64,000 nt of DNA, from positions 28,483,001-28,547,000 of the forward strand of contig CM049404.1 of NCBI GenBank assembly GCA_026929865.2. Reading direction: 5' to 3'. Below, one piece after another: positions 1-57,383 of this stretch. The DNA comes from Hyperoplus lanceolatus (taxonomy: Eukaryota; Chordata; Actinopteri; Uranoscopiformes; Ammodytidae). Each line of letters starts with the position of its first letter. Within the stretch, counting starts at the first letter, position 1. The notes below the pieces were generated by a model. It saw only the letters and a list, made by a program, of their open reading frames with translations. It was not told the origin of the DNA and made no database searches. The position numbers and the translations under genes were made by a program.

Positions 1-1737
1 AGTTATTGTCAGTCGTATAATTTTCTAGGTTATCATCAACTTGTAGCATCATTAATTTATTTATAATCTACAGTGCTTGAGTTTAGGGGGTGAATTCTAC
101 CTCGTTTAGATTTTTAGTTGTCCTCCACGCCCCCTACTCTCAACGCAACGCTCTCTGTACATTTTCCGATACATTCTGGAGTACGCGCTAAGATTTTTTT
201 CATTCTCAACCTGCTGAGTTGGAACGGTAATGAATGTATCACTGGAACACTTTACACAACTCAGAATGGTCACGAGTACTTTGTAGGCCGCCTGCTGTAC
301 ATTCCTTTATCGATATGCATTTGCCAAGTTGTGCCTTTCTTTAGCAAACCATGTCAAAACTGCTTTCAAGTTGTCTCTACAATTCAAGTAATGTTGAGCC
401 AATTTGGCCTGTTTACAATGTACATTTATTTTTTTTTATTTTTTTTCAAAATGTTTCCTTCACCTAAATGTTCTGATTTTTGGAAAAAATAAAATCAGGG
501 TGACTTTTTCAATATTTTGCCTGTCATGACTTTATCATAATAACATTATCAAACTTATTTAAACGGTAACGTGAGGGCAAAAAATCATCTCGGGCTAGAA
601 ATGTCTTTGCTAGTCTTGCACAAGCTTAACACTCATTTCAGCGCTGGCACAGGCAATTTTGAATACATATACATTTCCTTATTTAAATCAATTCACCTTG
701 AGATGACTCAAGTAAAGCCTAATGTCTTTCCAGTACCCATTAAACCTTTGCTGTTTTGCATCTTCAATGAAAAACTATTTGCATCCACAACTGAAGGGTT
801 TGCTCTCCAATGATATGTGTCCACCACAACCCATTCTAGGTTAATTACAATATATTTTTCCTTTTACAATACATGATAGCATCCTCTGCATAATTATCAT
901 TATAGGGCTCTCAAATTGTTGCACTTGGCATATGAGTAAGCAGCAGAAATGTAAAGCTCCTGTACTACAATACAACACGTAAAACAATGTTGTACTAACC
1001 TGGATATACAATACAAAAACAATGACTACAACTACAGGGTTTCATTCACAATCACAACACAGGGTAGAAAACAATTCTTACCGCTTATTTTCATTGCGGT
1101 GGCCGTCCCAAATCATTGAAACAATACGGGTTTCTGTTCCTCTTCTACATTACAGACTGAAGTCAAAGTTGTGGCATGCAAATACAGAGTACCATTTTGC
1201 CACAGGAGCGTAGAGCTACATTCATCCATTCCTTTCCACCCCATTGCCTTTTATAATTAAAGGTTATACACTTGATTTTAGAAATGTATGTAGTTTGCTA
1301 AGTTGTTCCACTGAGACAATTTTTGATCTAAAACAGCCATGAGTGCCAAGTGTTATACTATACTGTATGTATACTGGTTTGTAGTGTGTTCAAACACCTG
1401 CATCATGCCTGCTGGCTGGAACATTGGACTATTCTGCACCACTGCTCCGAAGATTACACTAAAACAGCATTATAGGCCTAGAGTTGTTTAAATAAGCATA
1501 TACAGTACATGTTGCTTCTGATGACTATAACTATTATAACTTAGGCTATTGTTAATTTCATATAGGCTTTTGACACTGAATAACTGAAAAGACATTAACC
1601 TTAGACTACTAGGCCTAATAATTATCCTCCAAGAAAAAAAAGCCATTCAGTTCTCAAAACAGAAATCCAAATAAGTTAATATATGATATTATGAAGACTG
1701 TATCATCATCAATGTAACAAAATTGGCTTGATATGGC
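1..1737. other. Upstream intergenic sequence, possible 3' end of a neighbouring gene
   Basis: No convincing coding exon. AATAAA at 488-493 is followed by a T/GT-rich stretch, as at the end of a + strand transcript. Human gene order puts SALL4 directly upstream of ATP9A on the same strand, so this could be a sall4 3' UTR; that is inference only. The rest, 830-1737, shows nothing I recognise. Confidence 0.3.
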
Positions 1738-1927
1738 CTAGGCTACGTGCTGCAGTGTTATGTGTCCCGGCTTGCTGTGGTACATGCAGTTCTCGGCGGA
1801 CAGTAAGCGTGAACACCGTGAGTGACAGCAGCTGATAGGCGAAGAAGCCTCCGCCCAGACCCGCTCCAACCAGAGCGGTGTGTCCACAGCTTTATACCCG
1901 CTACCGGGACACCGGGCAGCCGCAGGA

Positions 1928-46637
<44,710 letters not shown>

Positions 46638-46912
46638 GGCCTTCAGAGGAGCCTCACACAAAAAACTACATCAGAACAGGTGTCCCAGGCTGCGCTTTCA
46701 GACCAAGCCAATCCAACACAGATTCATATCCCCCTTTAATTTGTTCTGAAAAGTTCGACTTGAAAAAAAATTGAAAGATGGAAAAATTTGTCAGTGACTT
46801 GAAAGGAAGAATTTGTGGGTTAAAAAAAGCAGTGTTAACTTGCTACAGGTGTGATTGATGCAAAGGCTTAATGATGAAAAAACAACTTCAGTGAGTCGTA
46901 GTTTAAAGCTAT

Positions 46913-47234
46913 AGTGTGTGACTTTTTTATTTAAATTCATTTTTAATTTTAAAGCCATCCCCAAGAAGATGACACAAAGTTGATAAAGCCAGCATTTATG
47001 GAAGCATTTACAAACTGGTGTCGCCCCTCCGATACAGGCGCAGGAGCTCAAGAGGCGCCCACAAAATGTTTCAGTCGTTGATTCTACTGCTAAGAAAAAA
47101 CCCTGGACGTACAGCATGAAGGTATAAAATCCATGCGCGATCACTGAAGGCTTACCTCACGTAGATGAGCCAACAGTGTTGACCTAAACAGAATTCCTTA
47201 TGGCACCAACAGAAGTTACGCACTATGGCTTTAA
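46913..47234 (+). mobile_element. MITE family 1, copy B, in the 3' UTR
   Basis: Ends TTAAAGCTATAGTGTGTGAC and AAGTTACGCACTATGGCTTT are inverted. CAAACTGGTGTCGCCCCTCC and GATTCTACTGCTAAGAAAAA match copies A and C. Confidence 0.85.
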
Positions 47235-48304
47235 GAGTTAGTTGTACCTACTTTTTTATTTTCAGGTGAATTATGAGCATTGCAATGTCTTTATCAGAAT
47301 GTAAATATGCAAGGTGAATGCACTGGGGTATTTGGTCTGTATGCGATCAAATTAAGGCACAAAATCAGTCCAGTAAGTCATGCAGGTCCAGGTTGATTCA
47401 TAATGTTAAAAATCGTCATCAAGAAAAAGTTAGTGGAAAAGTTGCTCAGTTGTGTAAATGTGTCATTTGGGGTCGGAAATTCTATTTCTCTCATTTCCAT
47501 CTTAAAAAAAGTAAAACAGCTTTTATTGTCCTGCACTGAAAAATTGACATAGCGTTCTCACTCAGGACTTGATTCACACTCTCCCTAAAACAGTGACTTC
47601 TTAAAATGGAGTTTGAGAATTCTACGAGAAAAAAAAGAAAAAGGAAAAAAAAGTTGACTGGCTAGACTTTGCATAAAACACACATCTGCAAGTTTGTGTG
47701 TGTTTGTTTTTCTCTGTGTCAACGCGATGCTACGAGCTAGGTCCGGTCCCGACACGGCGCAGAGGAGGTGGTGTTTATTTTAGCATGACCCCGTGCTGTC
47801 TGATGTTAAATCTGTCTTTGTGTGTGCCTGTGTGCGTGCATGTGTGTGTGTCTGTGTGCGCGCATTTGTGTGTGTGTGTGTGTGGACCCTGAGTTTGTTA
47901 GTGTTTGTGGAGCGCGGTCAAAAACAGCCACAAAAGGAGTGTTGGGTTATTTGCAGTCTAAAAACCTTTCCGCCCCGGGACAGGGCTCTCCCGAATGTGC
48001 CGCTTCTCATGTGGTCACCCAGTAAGGCCAGCTCCGGCCACGCTTTCAAACATCGCATGATGACTCACGGTAGCTAACGTCAACCGAAAAAGCCATAACT
48101 GAAAATACTTCAGTGACGGGTGTGTGTTTAGCTACCCCCTTTGCCCCCCTGTCACTCTTTGTATTCATCTTGACTAATCCAGCAGGGCCTAGTAGTCACT
48201 CCTACTAACATACACAGTTCAGCTATCGCTGTGAAAGAACAATGGGATGACATTACTGGAATCATAATGTTAATATTGTCTAAGTATTACTACTGATGCA
48301 CAAT

Positions 48305-48578
48305 TAGGGCTGCAAGATTTTCTGGGATAAAAATGTGAAGCTGAATTTTTCGCCTCAAGAATTGAGATCACGATTCTTGATTCTTTAAAAACAAAAACAA
48401 TAATAATTCTAAAATATAAAAAACTACAAAAAAGGTGCATCATAACAAAAAATAAAACCTAGCACCCAGTCCATTTTCGACAACCATCTACTGTAATTAT
48501 CATCATTTAGAAAAGAGACTGTATAGATATATATAAATCAAAATCATGATTTATTTTCCGATTAATCATGCAGCCCTA
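48305..48578 (+). mobile_element. hAT-like MITE in the 3' UTR
   Basis: Ends TAGGGCTGCAAGATTTTC and ATTAATCATGCAGCCCTA are inverted. Flanks TGCACAAT and TGCCAAAT agree at 6 of 8 bases, a decayed 8-bp duplication. 274 bp. Confidence 0.75.
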
Positions 48579-49056
48579 TGCCAAATGAGAGAAGAAAAAA
48601 ACTGACATGGTACTTCCCTCCTCATATTTCATTTCACTACTGGTTCTATGGTGGAGATACTGTAAATAATGATTAACTTAAGGAAATAACATGGCCACAC
48701 TTTTAGTCACTTCTAGTTCAAAAACAAGACACGAGTGACTGTCCAGGGTGCCATAAGTAATCATTTATCCTCTCAATTATATGTGAATTTAAAAAAATGT
48801 AATCCCATCTGAATTCAGCAAGCTTTTTGCACAGAATTTTTCTTTTGTACTACTGATTTATTATTATATTTTTATGTTTATGTAATAGAATCACAAACTA
48901 TGAATGATGCTAAAAAATTATTTGGCTTATTGTAAATAACTTTTTTTTTCTTATTTATTAACATGTTTTATTTAATGGCGTTGATTGCACTCATTGCACT
49001 TCTGAGTAGAACAAAAAAGGGAGAATTGTGTTGGTGTTAATGTTGTGATGACGGTT

Positions 49057-49062
49057 AATAAA
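49057..49062 (+). terminator. atp9a: Candidate atp9a poly(A) signal AATAAA
   Basis: AATAAA followed within 30 bases by T-rich and TTTGTGG sequence, the usual arrangement of a cleavage and polyadenylation site. Confidence 0.5.
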
Positions 49063-50009
49063 TCGCATTGTTTTTCTTTTAATTTGTGGAATTTTTTTCT
49101 TTCATGTGACTGTTTTAAAAATGTGTCTTGTCGTCAACATATCTCAGGAAAATAGCAGATGTGTTATTCTATATCTAATCAGTTTCACACCTTTAGCCTA
49201 TTTGTTTATTAAGAAAATGTTTACAGAGAATGTTAAATATACAGTTTTAAATTATGAAAAAGTGAATTTCTCAGCCAGAAAAATCTGAATATAACCAGCC
49301 TCATCCTTTAACTTTTACAATGACCTAGAGGACTTTGGTGTAATTATTATTTTTTTTTTCTTTTTACAAAATTGATAAACACGTAGACACAACACAATGA
49401 CATAATGGCGGTTAATATATCTTAATGACCATTTCATGAATTCTAAAAGTGGAATCAGTTCGGCTTAATGTGGCCTCAAACTAAATCAAAATAGAATAAA
49501 ATGGAGAGTATTCTTCAACATGCTGTGATAAGAATGGTAAGTAAAAGTACAGTCTCTGTTCAATTTTTGTCTGTGTTTAAGCTATTTGTACTTGCCTGCA
49601 AAACAAGCAATAAAACATTTTTGGGGGAAAAAAATAAGAAATAGCAAGTAAAACAAGAAAGCAGACTTTGTTGTGCTTGAATGAACTGTAATACTTTCCC
49701 TTTTCCTGGGAGAATTTCTCTTAAATACATGGGAACTGAATCTGGCCTAAATTTGTCCTCCACAGTTTGCATGTAAAAACAATTATGTCTGTCCTGGGTG
49801 TGTGTATGTTCCAAGCCCAGTCTAGTGTATTGCAGTGGCTGACAAGGTGTGAGCTACACAGGCCATGACCCACAGACAGAGGGAGCAGCCCGGGGTGTTT
49901 GGCACCGTCTCACCAGAGGAGGGAGTCCCTGACGGCTGCAGACACTGCTGTGGTCTCAAGCTTTCTTCACTCATGTCTAAGGTAAACCACCAGCTTAAAC
50001 TGTGACACT

Positions 50010-50568
50010 GCAGGTGAATAGGGTAATGTTCATCATGAAACTTTGCCACCTGATTACTGGCATTATTGTTTTATTTTTTTGCCAAGGGTTTTTACAGAAA
50101 AAATATTGGATACGGACTTTTTTCATTTTTATAAATCAAAAACTACTATGTACAGGTCTTAACAATGCATTTCCAGCATGTTTTTAAGTGAAAAATGTAT
50201 CTTAAATCACTTGGGACAATTAAAAACATTATGAAGAAATCCTTATGTAATAATCTTCAGAATAGTGCAAAGGATGATTATGGAAAGTTTACTTGATGTA
50301 AGTGCTTTAGAAGTTGAGATTTGTGGTTTAGAGTACTGAGAAAAAAATTAATTTTGAGATAATGGCCGTTAAAGATGGTTGTATAAGAGAAATATACAGA
50401 AGTTAACAGGTAAGGTTTAGTCAAATGCAAATCTCAATGTACATTTTGGACCTTTCTTTTATACTAGTATGGAAAAAGACATGTTGTGGAAGCAACATAG
50501 CCAAACACTTCAAATTTGACCAGTGCTTGAGCAAACAATGTTTTTGCCTGCCTTGTCTCACCTTAAAC
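50010..50568 (+). mobile_element. Repeat family D, longest copy
   Basis: From GACACTGCAGGTGAATAGGG to TTTTTGCCTGCCTTGTCTCA. The block GATTATGGAAAGTTTACTTG ... AAGTGCTTTAGAAGTTGAG is shared with 57105-57180 and 60670-60735. Confidence 0.6.
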
Positions 50569-51386
50569 ACAAACAGGAATCAAAAAAATAATAGCATAAT
50601 ACAAAATAATATATACGTAACTTTTTATTAAATCGCCTATAATCATTTATAAAAGCTACAACTCGCTGGGGAAACATTTCCTCACTTTTATTTTGAAATT
50701 CCATGTTTTCAGAAGGAACCACGTTAATCATCCATGTAGGTTACAGGTTATAAAGTTGTTGAAAGCTTACATGACGTCTCTCCCAGCCCGAGAGATGGTT
50801 TGAGTTGCCCTACATTTTCAAGCCCATAAAATCTTTTCCCCCCTTTTTTTTCCAACACACGCAGTCAGGCACCTCAGTAACTGCGTGTTCCAATTAAAAA
50901 AACTTCCATGTTTGTCCAAACTTTTTTTTTTCTCTCTACTTGTTCCACTGCCCTGCATGCGTAAGTTATACCATTAAAAAGAAAACCGTTTAACTTAATC
51001 AGTCCAATGAAAAAAAAAAAAGTTGAAATTCCACTCCAGAGTTCCTCGGAGCTTGGCCTGCTTTAAACCCTTAACATTCGTGGTCTTTCCCCTCCTCTGC
51101 TGCAACCAGCTATGGAGAGCCCCAGATGCTCCCGGGGCCAAATCCACAATCCAATCAAACAGTCAAAGGGAATTTTAGAATTTACATAGCCTGTGTTTTT
51201 TGTTAGTTTTTAAGTTTTGGATTTTCTAGGTCAAAAACGAAGCTCTTACGCAACATATCCAGGCTAATTATCGGGATGGTTGGTTGGTGCGTTTTTATCT
51301 TTGGCAAAATCCGAGACCTAGTTAGGAATTTATTTCCAGTTCGGAAACATCTTACACACTGCTCCCAATGGAAAAATAGACAGACG

Positions 51387-51452
51387 TAGAGAGAGAGAGA
51401 GAGAGAGAGATAGAGAGAGAGGTAGAGAGGGGTGTAGAGAGAGAGAGAGAGA
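51387..51452 (+). repeat. (GA)n microsatellite
   Basis: GA tract interrupted by TAGA and GGGGTGTA. Confidence 0.92.
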
Positions 51453-51765
51453 ACCGCTATTACAGTGCTAGAGAATCTACCACAGACCGTCACAGGGTGC
51501 TGACTGGAGCAGTTGATACAAATGATACTATGGAACAATGTGGGATCCATAGCCAGCCTTTGGGCCGAGGCGAGGCCACCACATCAACACAGCCACTGGG
51601 GCCTTCGCCAGTTTCCTGCAGAGAACACTAAACTGTTAATGCTGCTGTAGTGTGGGCCTGAGGTCAGCTCTGCTTCTGTGTTAATCTAATTGGTTAAAGG
51701 CCTACTAATAAACACATTTTCAACAGTGCTGAAGTTGAATTATGCTCCTAGGATAATATGCCATG

Positions 51766-52153
51766 TTAAAGCTATAGTGCGTAACTTTTTCATATAAATG
51801 AATTTTGGTTATATTCAAGTCATTTTCCAAATGAGTTGACTCAAAGTTGATTCAGCCTATCAGCTCCACAAAACTCTCTATGTATTTCTCAGTATGGCAG
51901 CATTTATGAACTGGTGTCGTCCTCCCCCCCCCACACACTGGTGCAGGAGCTCAAGAAAAATCCCCAATAGCGCCCAAGACATGTTTCAGTTGGTGATTCT
52001 ACTGCTAATAAAAAACCTGGACATATAGCAGAAGGTATAAAATCCATGCGCCATCACTGAAGGCTTTACCTCATGTAGATGCACAGACAGTGTTGTTGTA
52101 ATTATCCACAAATTCCTCATGGGGGCAAGATAAGTTACGCACTATAGCTTTAA
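51766..52153 (+). mobile_element. MITE family 1, copy C (best preserved ends)
   Basis: Ends TTAAAGCTATAGTGCGTAAC and GTTACGCACTATAGCTTTAA are exact inverted repeats over at least 20 bp. 388 bp, no coding potential. A TTAA or TA target duplication is possible. Confidence 0.9.
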
Positions 52154-52632
52154 ATATATCTGCTTGACTGCTTATATGCGTTTTTTGGAGTTGTTTTGAA
52201 ATAACAGAAAGCTGTTGATGGATGATTTGGAACTCCACCAAACAGACATGGGGGACTCGAGTCACATGACTTGACTCGAGTCAGACTCGAGTCGCAAATT
52301 TGAGGACTTGAGACTGGCTTAACTAACACTGATAAAAGACTCGACTTGACTTTGACTTGGTCTTCATGACTTGAGACTTGACTTAGACTTGGGACAGAAG
52401 ACTCAAAATGACTTGAATTTTTTAAAGTTAGATTACGTTAGAAATTATGTTTTATTTTGAAACATGATCGGTGATTTTACAGTGCAATGCACGCAGCGCG
52501 CTGCGCGGACAAGCAGCGTCAGCAGGTCAAGACAGGAGCAGCAGTCATGGAGGCGGCTAGACCTTTCTTTAGCCTATATGTCCATGGGCTAAACAAAGAA
52601 TAATTCACGTGAGCCCCCCACACACTTATAAC

Positions 52633-52714
52633 CAGGGCCGGCGCTAGCCAGGGGCCAGGGTGGGCTGTGCCCACCCAAATGTGGGCTGTGCCCACCCAAT
52701 CAAAACAAAACATA

Positions 52715-52748
<34 letters not shown>

Positions 52749-54145
52749 CTTTTTTAGGTGGAAGTCCAGGCCCACTATCGGACAGACCTGTTCATTCGCT
52801 GTCCAAGAAAATGTCAAATAAAATTCAGACAATTAATTAATACTAAAGAATATACCATTACCATGCATTGCTTCTAATTATATTATTGGGTGGGCACTGG
52901 GCAGGACAGCCTGCCTCCAAGTTACCCACCCGCTTATAGTGGTCACTGGTCAGCAGAGCCGGCCCGAGGTATAAGCGAATGAGTGGTTGCTTAGGGTCCC
53001 GGCTGCCAGGGCCCCCCCCCCCCCCAATTTTTTTTTATTTTGTTTTTTTTTTTAAGTTTGTGTGTTTGATATCAACATCATATTATGTAAACGTAAATTA
53101 TCATACAATAAAAGTAATACAATGTTTTGGTAGATAGGTAATAGCTTAATAATTGAATCAGTTCATCTGGGAGGTAATCCGAGGTTAACTGATCACGTCA
53201 CGTTCAAGTCCATGGCATGCACAGTGTGTATTGAGTTTATTTAAAAATATTTGAAAATGGGGCTGCCCTCAGTTGCCCATGCACTGTGTATACTGTAGCC
53301 TAGCCTATTTCAGCCTCGTCTGTGGAAAAAAAGATAACTGGACAACAGAGTTCTTCTGCTTCGTTCCTCTCACTGCATTTAAATTGATTCATTATATTAC
53401 AGAAAAATATGTCCCGTAAAAGAAAAAGAGCACCAAGCCCATCCCAGAGGACCCTGCATAATATTTTATTTAAAATTTATATTTCTATGGAAAATCCATG
53501 TGTCTTTCTTCAATAGCTTCTAATTCATCCGACCCAGTGTCTCCAAATTATTTGTTCACACAAAATTCCTCAGATTTAGCCTCTTAATTTTCCTCTCAAA
53601 GTGCACCAGATTCATGCATTTCACTTTAAAAAGGCAAAAAAAAAAATTCCTGGGGGTAATACCCCCGGACCCCCCTAGCAGGGTCGTGACCTCGGCTGGC
53701 TACTATTTTCACCCAGCTGGACATCGGAGGCAATAGTGGAAAGACTATATATCTATATAGTGTGTATAGTATATAGCTCTGGACTACCACCATCCAGGTT
53801 GCCCAGTCCCAAAGCTTTCTCTTCAATCAGCTCAGGCTGCCTACAGTTAATACTGCAATAAAAAAAATATACATTATGTTGTATATTATTATTATTCATA
53901 AACATTTTGGAAAAAAAACATCAAAGAATCAAATTTCCCACACAGCAACACTCAAAGTTTTTTTGCATATTGTGTTCTACACAATTCACAGTAAATGTGC
54001 CAAAAAGCAGACGCAGAGATCTTACAAGGGCAAAAAAATTCTGCTCGCGCTCCGCGCGCGCTCGCATCTTCGGTCTCTCTGCCCAGTGTGCCCACCTAAA
54101 ATTTCTGCAGGCCCACCCAAATCTAACTGTCTAGAACCGGGCCTG
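52633..54145. mobile_element. Nested hAT element with perfect 8-bp duplication
   Basis: CTTATAAC occurs exactly at 52625-52632 and again at 54146-54153. The ends CAGGGCCGGCGCTAG and CTAGAACCGGGCCTG are imperfect inverted repeats. Inside is a further CAGAGCCGGCCCGAGG end at 52954, typical of another hAT group. A basic start MSRKRKRAPSPSQ at 53409 may be a transposase remnant but is stopped soon after. Confidence 0.88.
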
Positions 54146-54934
54146 CTTATAACCCAATCACAGTAAATATGTAGCGCCTTATTCCCTTCCCTTTTCACGT
54201 TGTAACGGCCCCGAGAAGTCTTGTAAAAGAAGACGAAAGTAACGAGTGTTTCCTGCAGCGCTGCTGCCTTGATAACGCACGCTTCCTTATCGAGCGCCCT
54301 ACATCCACGGACTGTAGGCTTTATTAAAGCATCTCTGTGAGACTAAACAGCGGTTATGATGTAGGCCTAGGCCTATATGATGCTGTTCGACCTTCCACGT
54401 CCACCGGCTCCATCTGACAGCTCACAGCCGCCGCCCCCGCACCTACAGCAAAGCAAACTGCCCGTTATGACAGTTTGCCCCCCAGTATGAAAAACAAATG
54501 AATAGGGATAAATCAAAATGTGATCCTGCCATAAAAAAGGTGATATGATATTTTTGCCATAGATCATTGCCCTGTTTTATTTTAAATGCATTGTGGGCAT
54601 TAAGTGTCTGTTTTGTGTAAGTATAGGTTATATATTTCTTGTTTTCCATGTTAAAAGTAAGCTACTTGGAAATTGAAAGTAGCCTAAATGTGGTTGAAAG
54701 AAAAGGAAATGTGCGGTATTGATCAGATGTGATAGATAAGGGGTCGCTATCGGATGCAGACATTATGAGATTCGGACCTTTGCTGTAAGAAAATGTTGTT
54801 AACCCCTCGGTCAGACCAAGAATAATTCAATTGTAGTTCAAGGGTGATGTTGTCGATGACGGTATGAAGAAGAGAACTGTGGAATGCAGGTCTTTTAAAT
54901 GTAGAAACTGGGTTAGATCATATGATTTTTGTAT

Positions 54935-55070
54935 GACTTGACTTGTGACTTGCTTGACCTGAGCAATGACTTGACTTGTGACTTGCTTGACCTAAGCAAT
55001 GACTTGACTTGTGACTTGCTTGACCTAAGCAATGACTTGACTTGTGACTTGCTTGATTCTCACCACAGTG
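54935..55070 (+). repeat. 33-bp tandem repeat, about 3.7 copies
   Basis: The unit starts TGACTTGACTTGTGACTTGC and continues TTGACCTAAGCAA. It is subterminal in the GACTTG transposon. Confidence 0.85.
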
Positions 55071-55264
55071 ACTTGGACTTGCTTGAGACTTGAAGGTTAT
55101 GACTTGAGACTTGCTTGTGACTTGCACATTAGTGACTTACCCCCACCTCTGCCACCAAATAACGAACAAGCTGGTGCAGATGAATTGTTTACTACACACT
55201 GTTATGGCTCTGTGTAAACACTGGATTTCTTTTTGGCAATGACAAGCCCTACTCACAGAAGCAG

Positions 55265-55293
<29 letters not shown>
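55265..55293 (+). repeat. (CA)n microsatellite
   Basis: Short CA tract in the intergenic region. Confidence 0.93.
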
Positions 55294-55296
<3 letters not shown>

Positions 55297-57082
55297 CTTC
55301 AACACTATTTATAGCCGCGTGGGCCTGGAATGCTTTGATTTGTCTTAGCACCCATGACTGTTTAAAAGAAGATCTACAGAAGGGGATTCTCTGCCTCTCC
55401 CTGGGATCTCCTATGACAATAGTTAAAGCCGCCCAAAAACAACTAAACAAAACCGCTGAAATTGCTTCAAGATGGACTGGATTTAAGAAACTTTTGTTGG
55501 TACAATGAGTGATTTATTAGTATTATTGTTGGGGCTGAGATTTTGTGTTATTGTAATGAATAAAAGTTGTAAAGGGAGGAGTGAGTTTTTCCACTCTTGT
55601 TTTGACTACCGACTACTGACTCATTTGCATCCATATTGTGCCGATCCCTTTCCTTGACAAATAATAAGAAACAAAAATAAACAGATTTATAGACTGGTGC
55701 AAACATGTATTACATATATTTAGTATTTGATGAGCTTCCTTGCTACCATATCAGAAACGATATACTTATAATGAATGTAGCCCCTGTTGAGTGATTTGAT
55801 TACATTTTTGATTGATTGATTTATTGATTTATTTATTCACTTTGTATACTTTTACAAATGTATGTTTTAAAAAAAAATTCATCCCTTGCTTATTTTATTT
55901 TAGCAATTTATTAATTTACTATTTCTACACTACACACTAACTGATTAGAATGAGTAAAAAGTATGTGTATATTTGTTCCTTGTGTGTAATACTATTTGCT
56001 CTCTGACATTGTATTGTGTATTGTTATGCATCTGACTATTGATGTGATTTTTGATGAATAACATTTTGGAAATAAAAAAAACAATACACACATATACACA
56101 GACACATTGAAGTTATAAAATCCTGAAGGATGGACCTGGAAACCTGGACTAGACAGAGAATAAAGTAGACAAGGCAAGGGGGAGGGGGAGGGGGGTGGCT
56201 GACATTGTTTCATGGGATTGTATAACTCTTGCGCTCAAAAAAGAGGAAAAATCCATGAGCTCTCAACCCCGCCACTTTTACACTGGATTTAAGACGGGCA
56301 AATTCTTTCTCTGAGAATTGATCAGAATCTTGTTGCGTAAGGAGGCGTTTATATTTTCCGTTTTTAGCGTGGATATACAGTTATGTATGGATGTAGTTTC
56401 CATGTTGATGGAACGTATTAGTTCATTCTTACAATTCGGAAAAAGCCGGCAAAGCTTTTTCCATGGACCTCAAGTTGTGGCAGGAAGGAAATAAGATTCC
56501 TTATTGCACAATGACATGCCAGCGCTGCACCCAGACTCAAATCCTGTCAGGAGTCAATGGCCACAAGCAGCAGCAGCAGCAGCTACAACAACTGCTTGTG
56601 TAACATTTATTGATTGTTATGAAACACCACTGAATTTTATAGTGTTGCTTCTTTATTAGAAGACAATGCTGAAGTGTGTGCCAGACTTCCCTTTGAAAAC
56701 AGTGTGTTTTTAAAGATGTCCCCTACAGTGCTGGTACTAAAAATCCCCCTCCACACATTTACTTTACTTGCTCCACTAAGCAGAATGAAATACATGCTGA
56801 GTTTGGCACCAGAAAGCTGTTTTCACATGTGTCTGATGGAGGGAGGAGAAAGTTCCTCTGTGCTCACTTTAAATTTTGAGTTTAGAACATGTAACACTCA
56901 AGTTGTTTCATGACGTAATCATTTTATGACATCACAAAGTATTGGTCATTTGTCATTCATGGTCCTACTTGCAAATCACACTTGTGTTGTGGAAACTTGT
57001 AACCTCCTATGTACAGTAGGGCCTACATGCAGTGAGAAAAAGGAGTTTAAGGGTTAGTGGGAGACATCTTAGCATTTGGACT
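55294..57082. other. Intergenic sequence
   Basis: AT-rich; a (CAG)n-like AGCAGCAGCAGCAGC stretch lies near 56567-56582. No gene or recognised element family. Confidence 0.45.
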
Positions 57083-57383
57083 TTTCTGTAATAACCTTCA
57101 GAATAGTGCTAAGAAAGAAAGATTATGGAAAGTTTAGTTGATGTAAGTGCTTTAGAAGTTGAGATTTTTCTTTCAAAGTATTGAGAAAAACGAATGCTGA
57201 AATAAAGCCTGTTAGAGATTGTTGTGTAGGAGAAACATACAGACACAAACAGACAAGGTTTAGTAAAATAAACAGCTTGATGTAAATTTAGAACTTTTAC
57301 TAATACTAATATTAAAATGACATGTTATAGGAACAAAATAGTCACAATCTCAAAATGTTTTTGCCTGCTGTTTCTTGCCTTAG
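57083..57383 (+). repeat. Repeat family D, 3' part
   Basis: TAACCTTCAGAATAGTGCTA through GTTTTTGCCTGCTGTTTCTT, parallel to 50246-50565. Confidence 0.55.

Larger units (their letters stand above)
46638..49075 (+). other. atp9a: Probable atp9a 3' UTR
   Basis: From the stop codon to about 15 bases past AATAAA at 49057-49062, with T/GT-rich sequence following. About 2.4 kb, with no other reading frame of note. Two MITEs lie inside (46913-47234 and 48305-48578). An alternative AATAAA is at 49609-49614. Confidence 0.6.
49076..51765. other. Intergenic region between atp9a and nfatc2, first part
   Basis: Contains repeat family D at 50010-50568 and a GA tract at 51387-51452. No reading frame looks like a real gene. 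Confidence 0.5.
52249..55145. mobile_element. GACTTG-rich DNA transposon, interrupted by a nested hAT
   Basis: Left end GGGGGACTCGAGTCACATGA and right end AGTGACTTACCCCCAC are imperfect inverted repeats. Subterminal regions on both sides are dense in GACTTG/GACTCG (52253-52420 and 54935-55135). A 1.5-kb hAT with its own duplication sits inside, so without it the element is about 1.4 kb. Confidence 0.7.

Noticed and set aside
49609..49614. AATAAA as the main atp9a poly(A) signal
   Set aside because: Possible, but the one at 49057 comes first and has a better T/GT-rich downstream region; kept only as an alternative.
54935..55070. CRISPR-like array
   Set aside because: Units are contiguous without unique spacers, and the DNA is vertebrate; it is a transposon tandem repeat.
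54918..55127. 69-codon minus-strand frame with repeated SHKSSHCLGQ units
   Set aside because: Product of the 33-bp tandem repeat (a multiple of three) in a transposon end; not a real gene.
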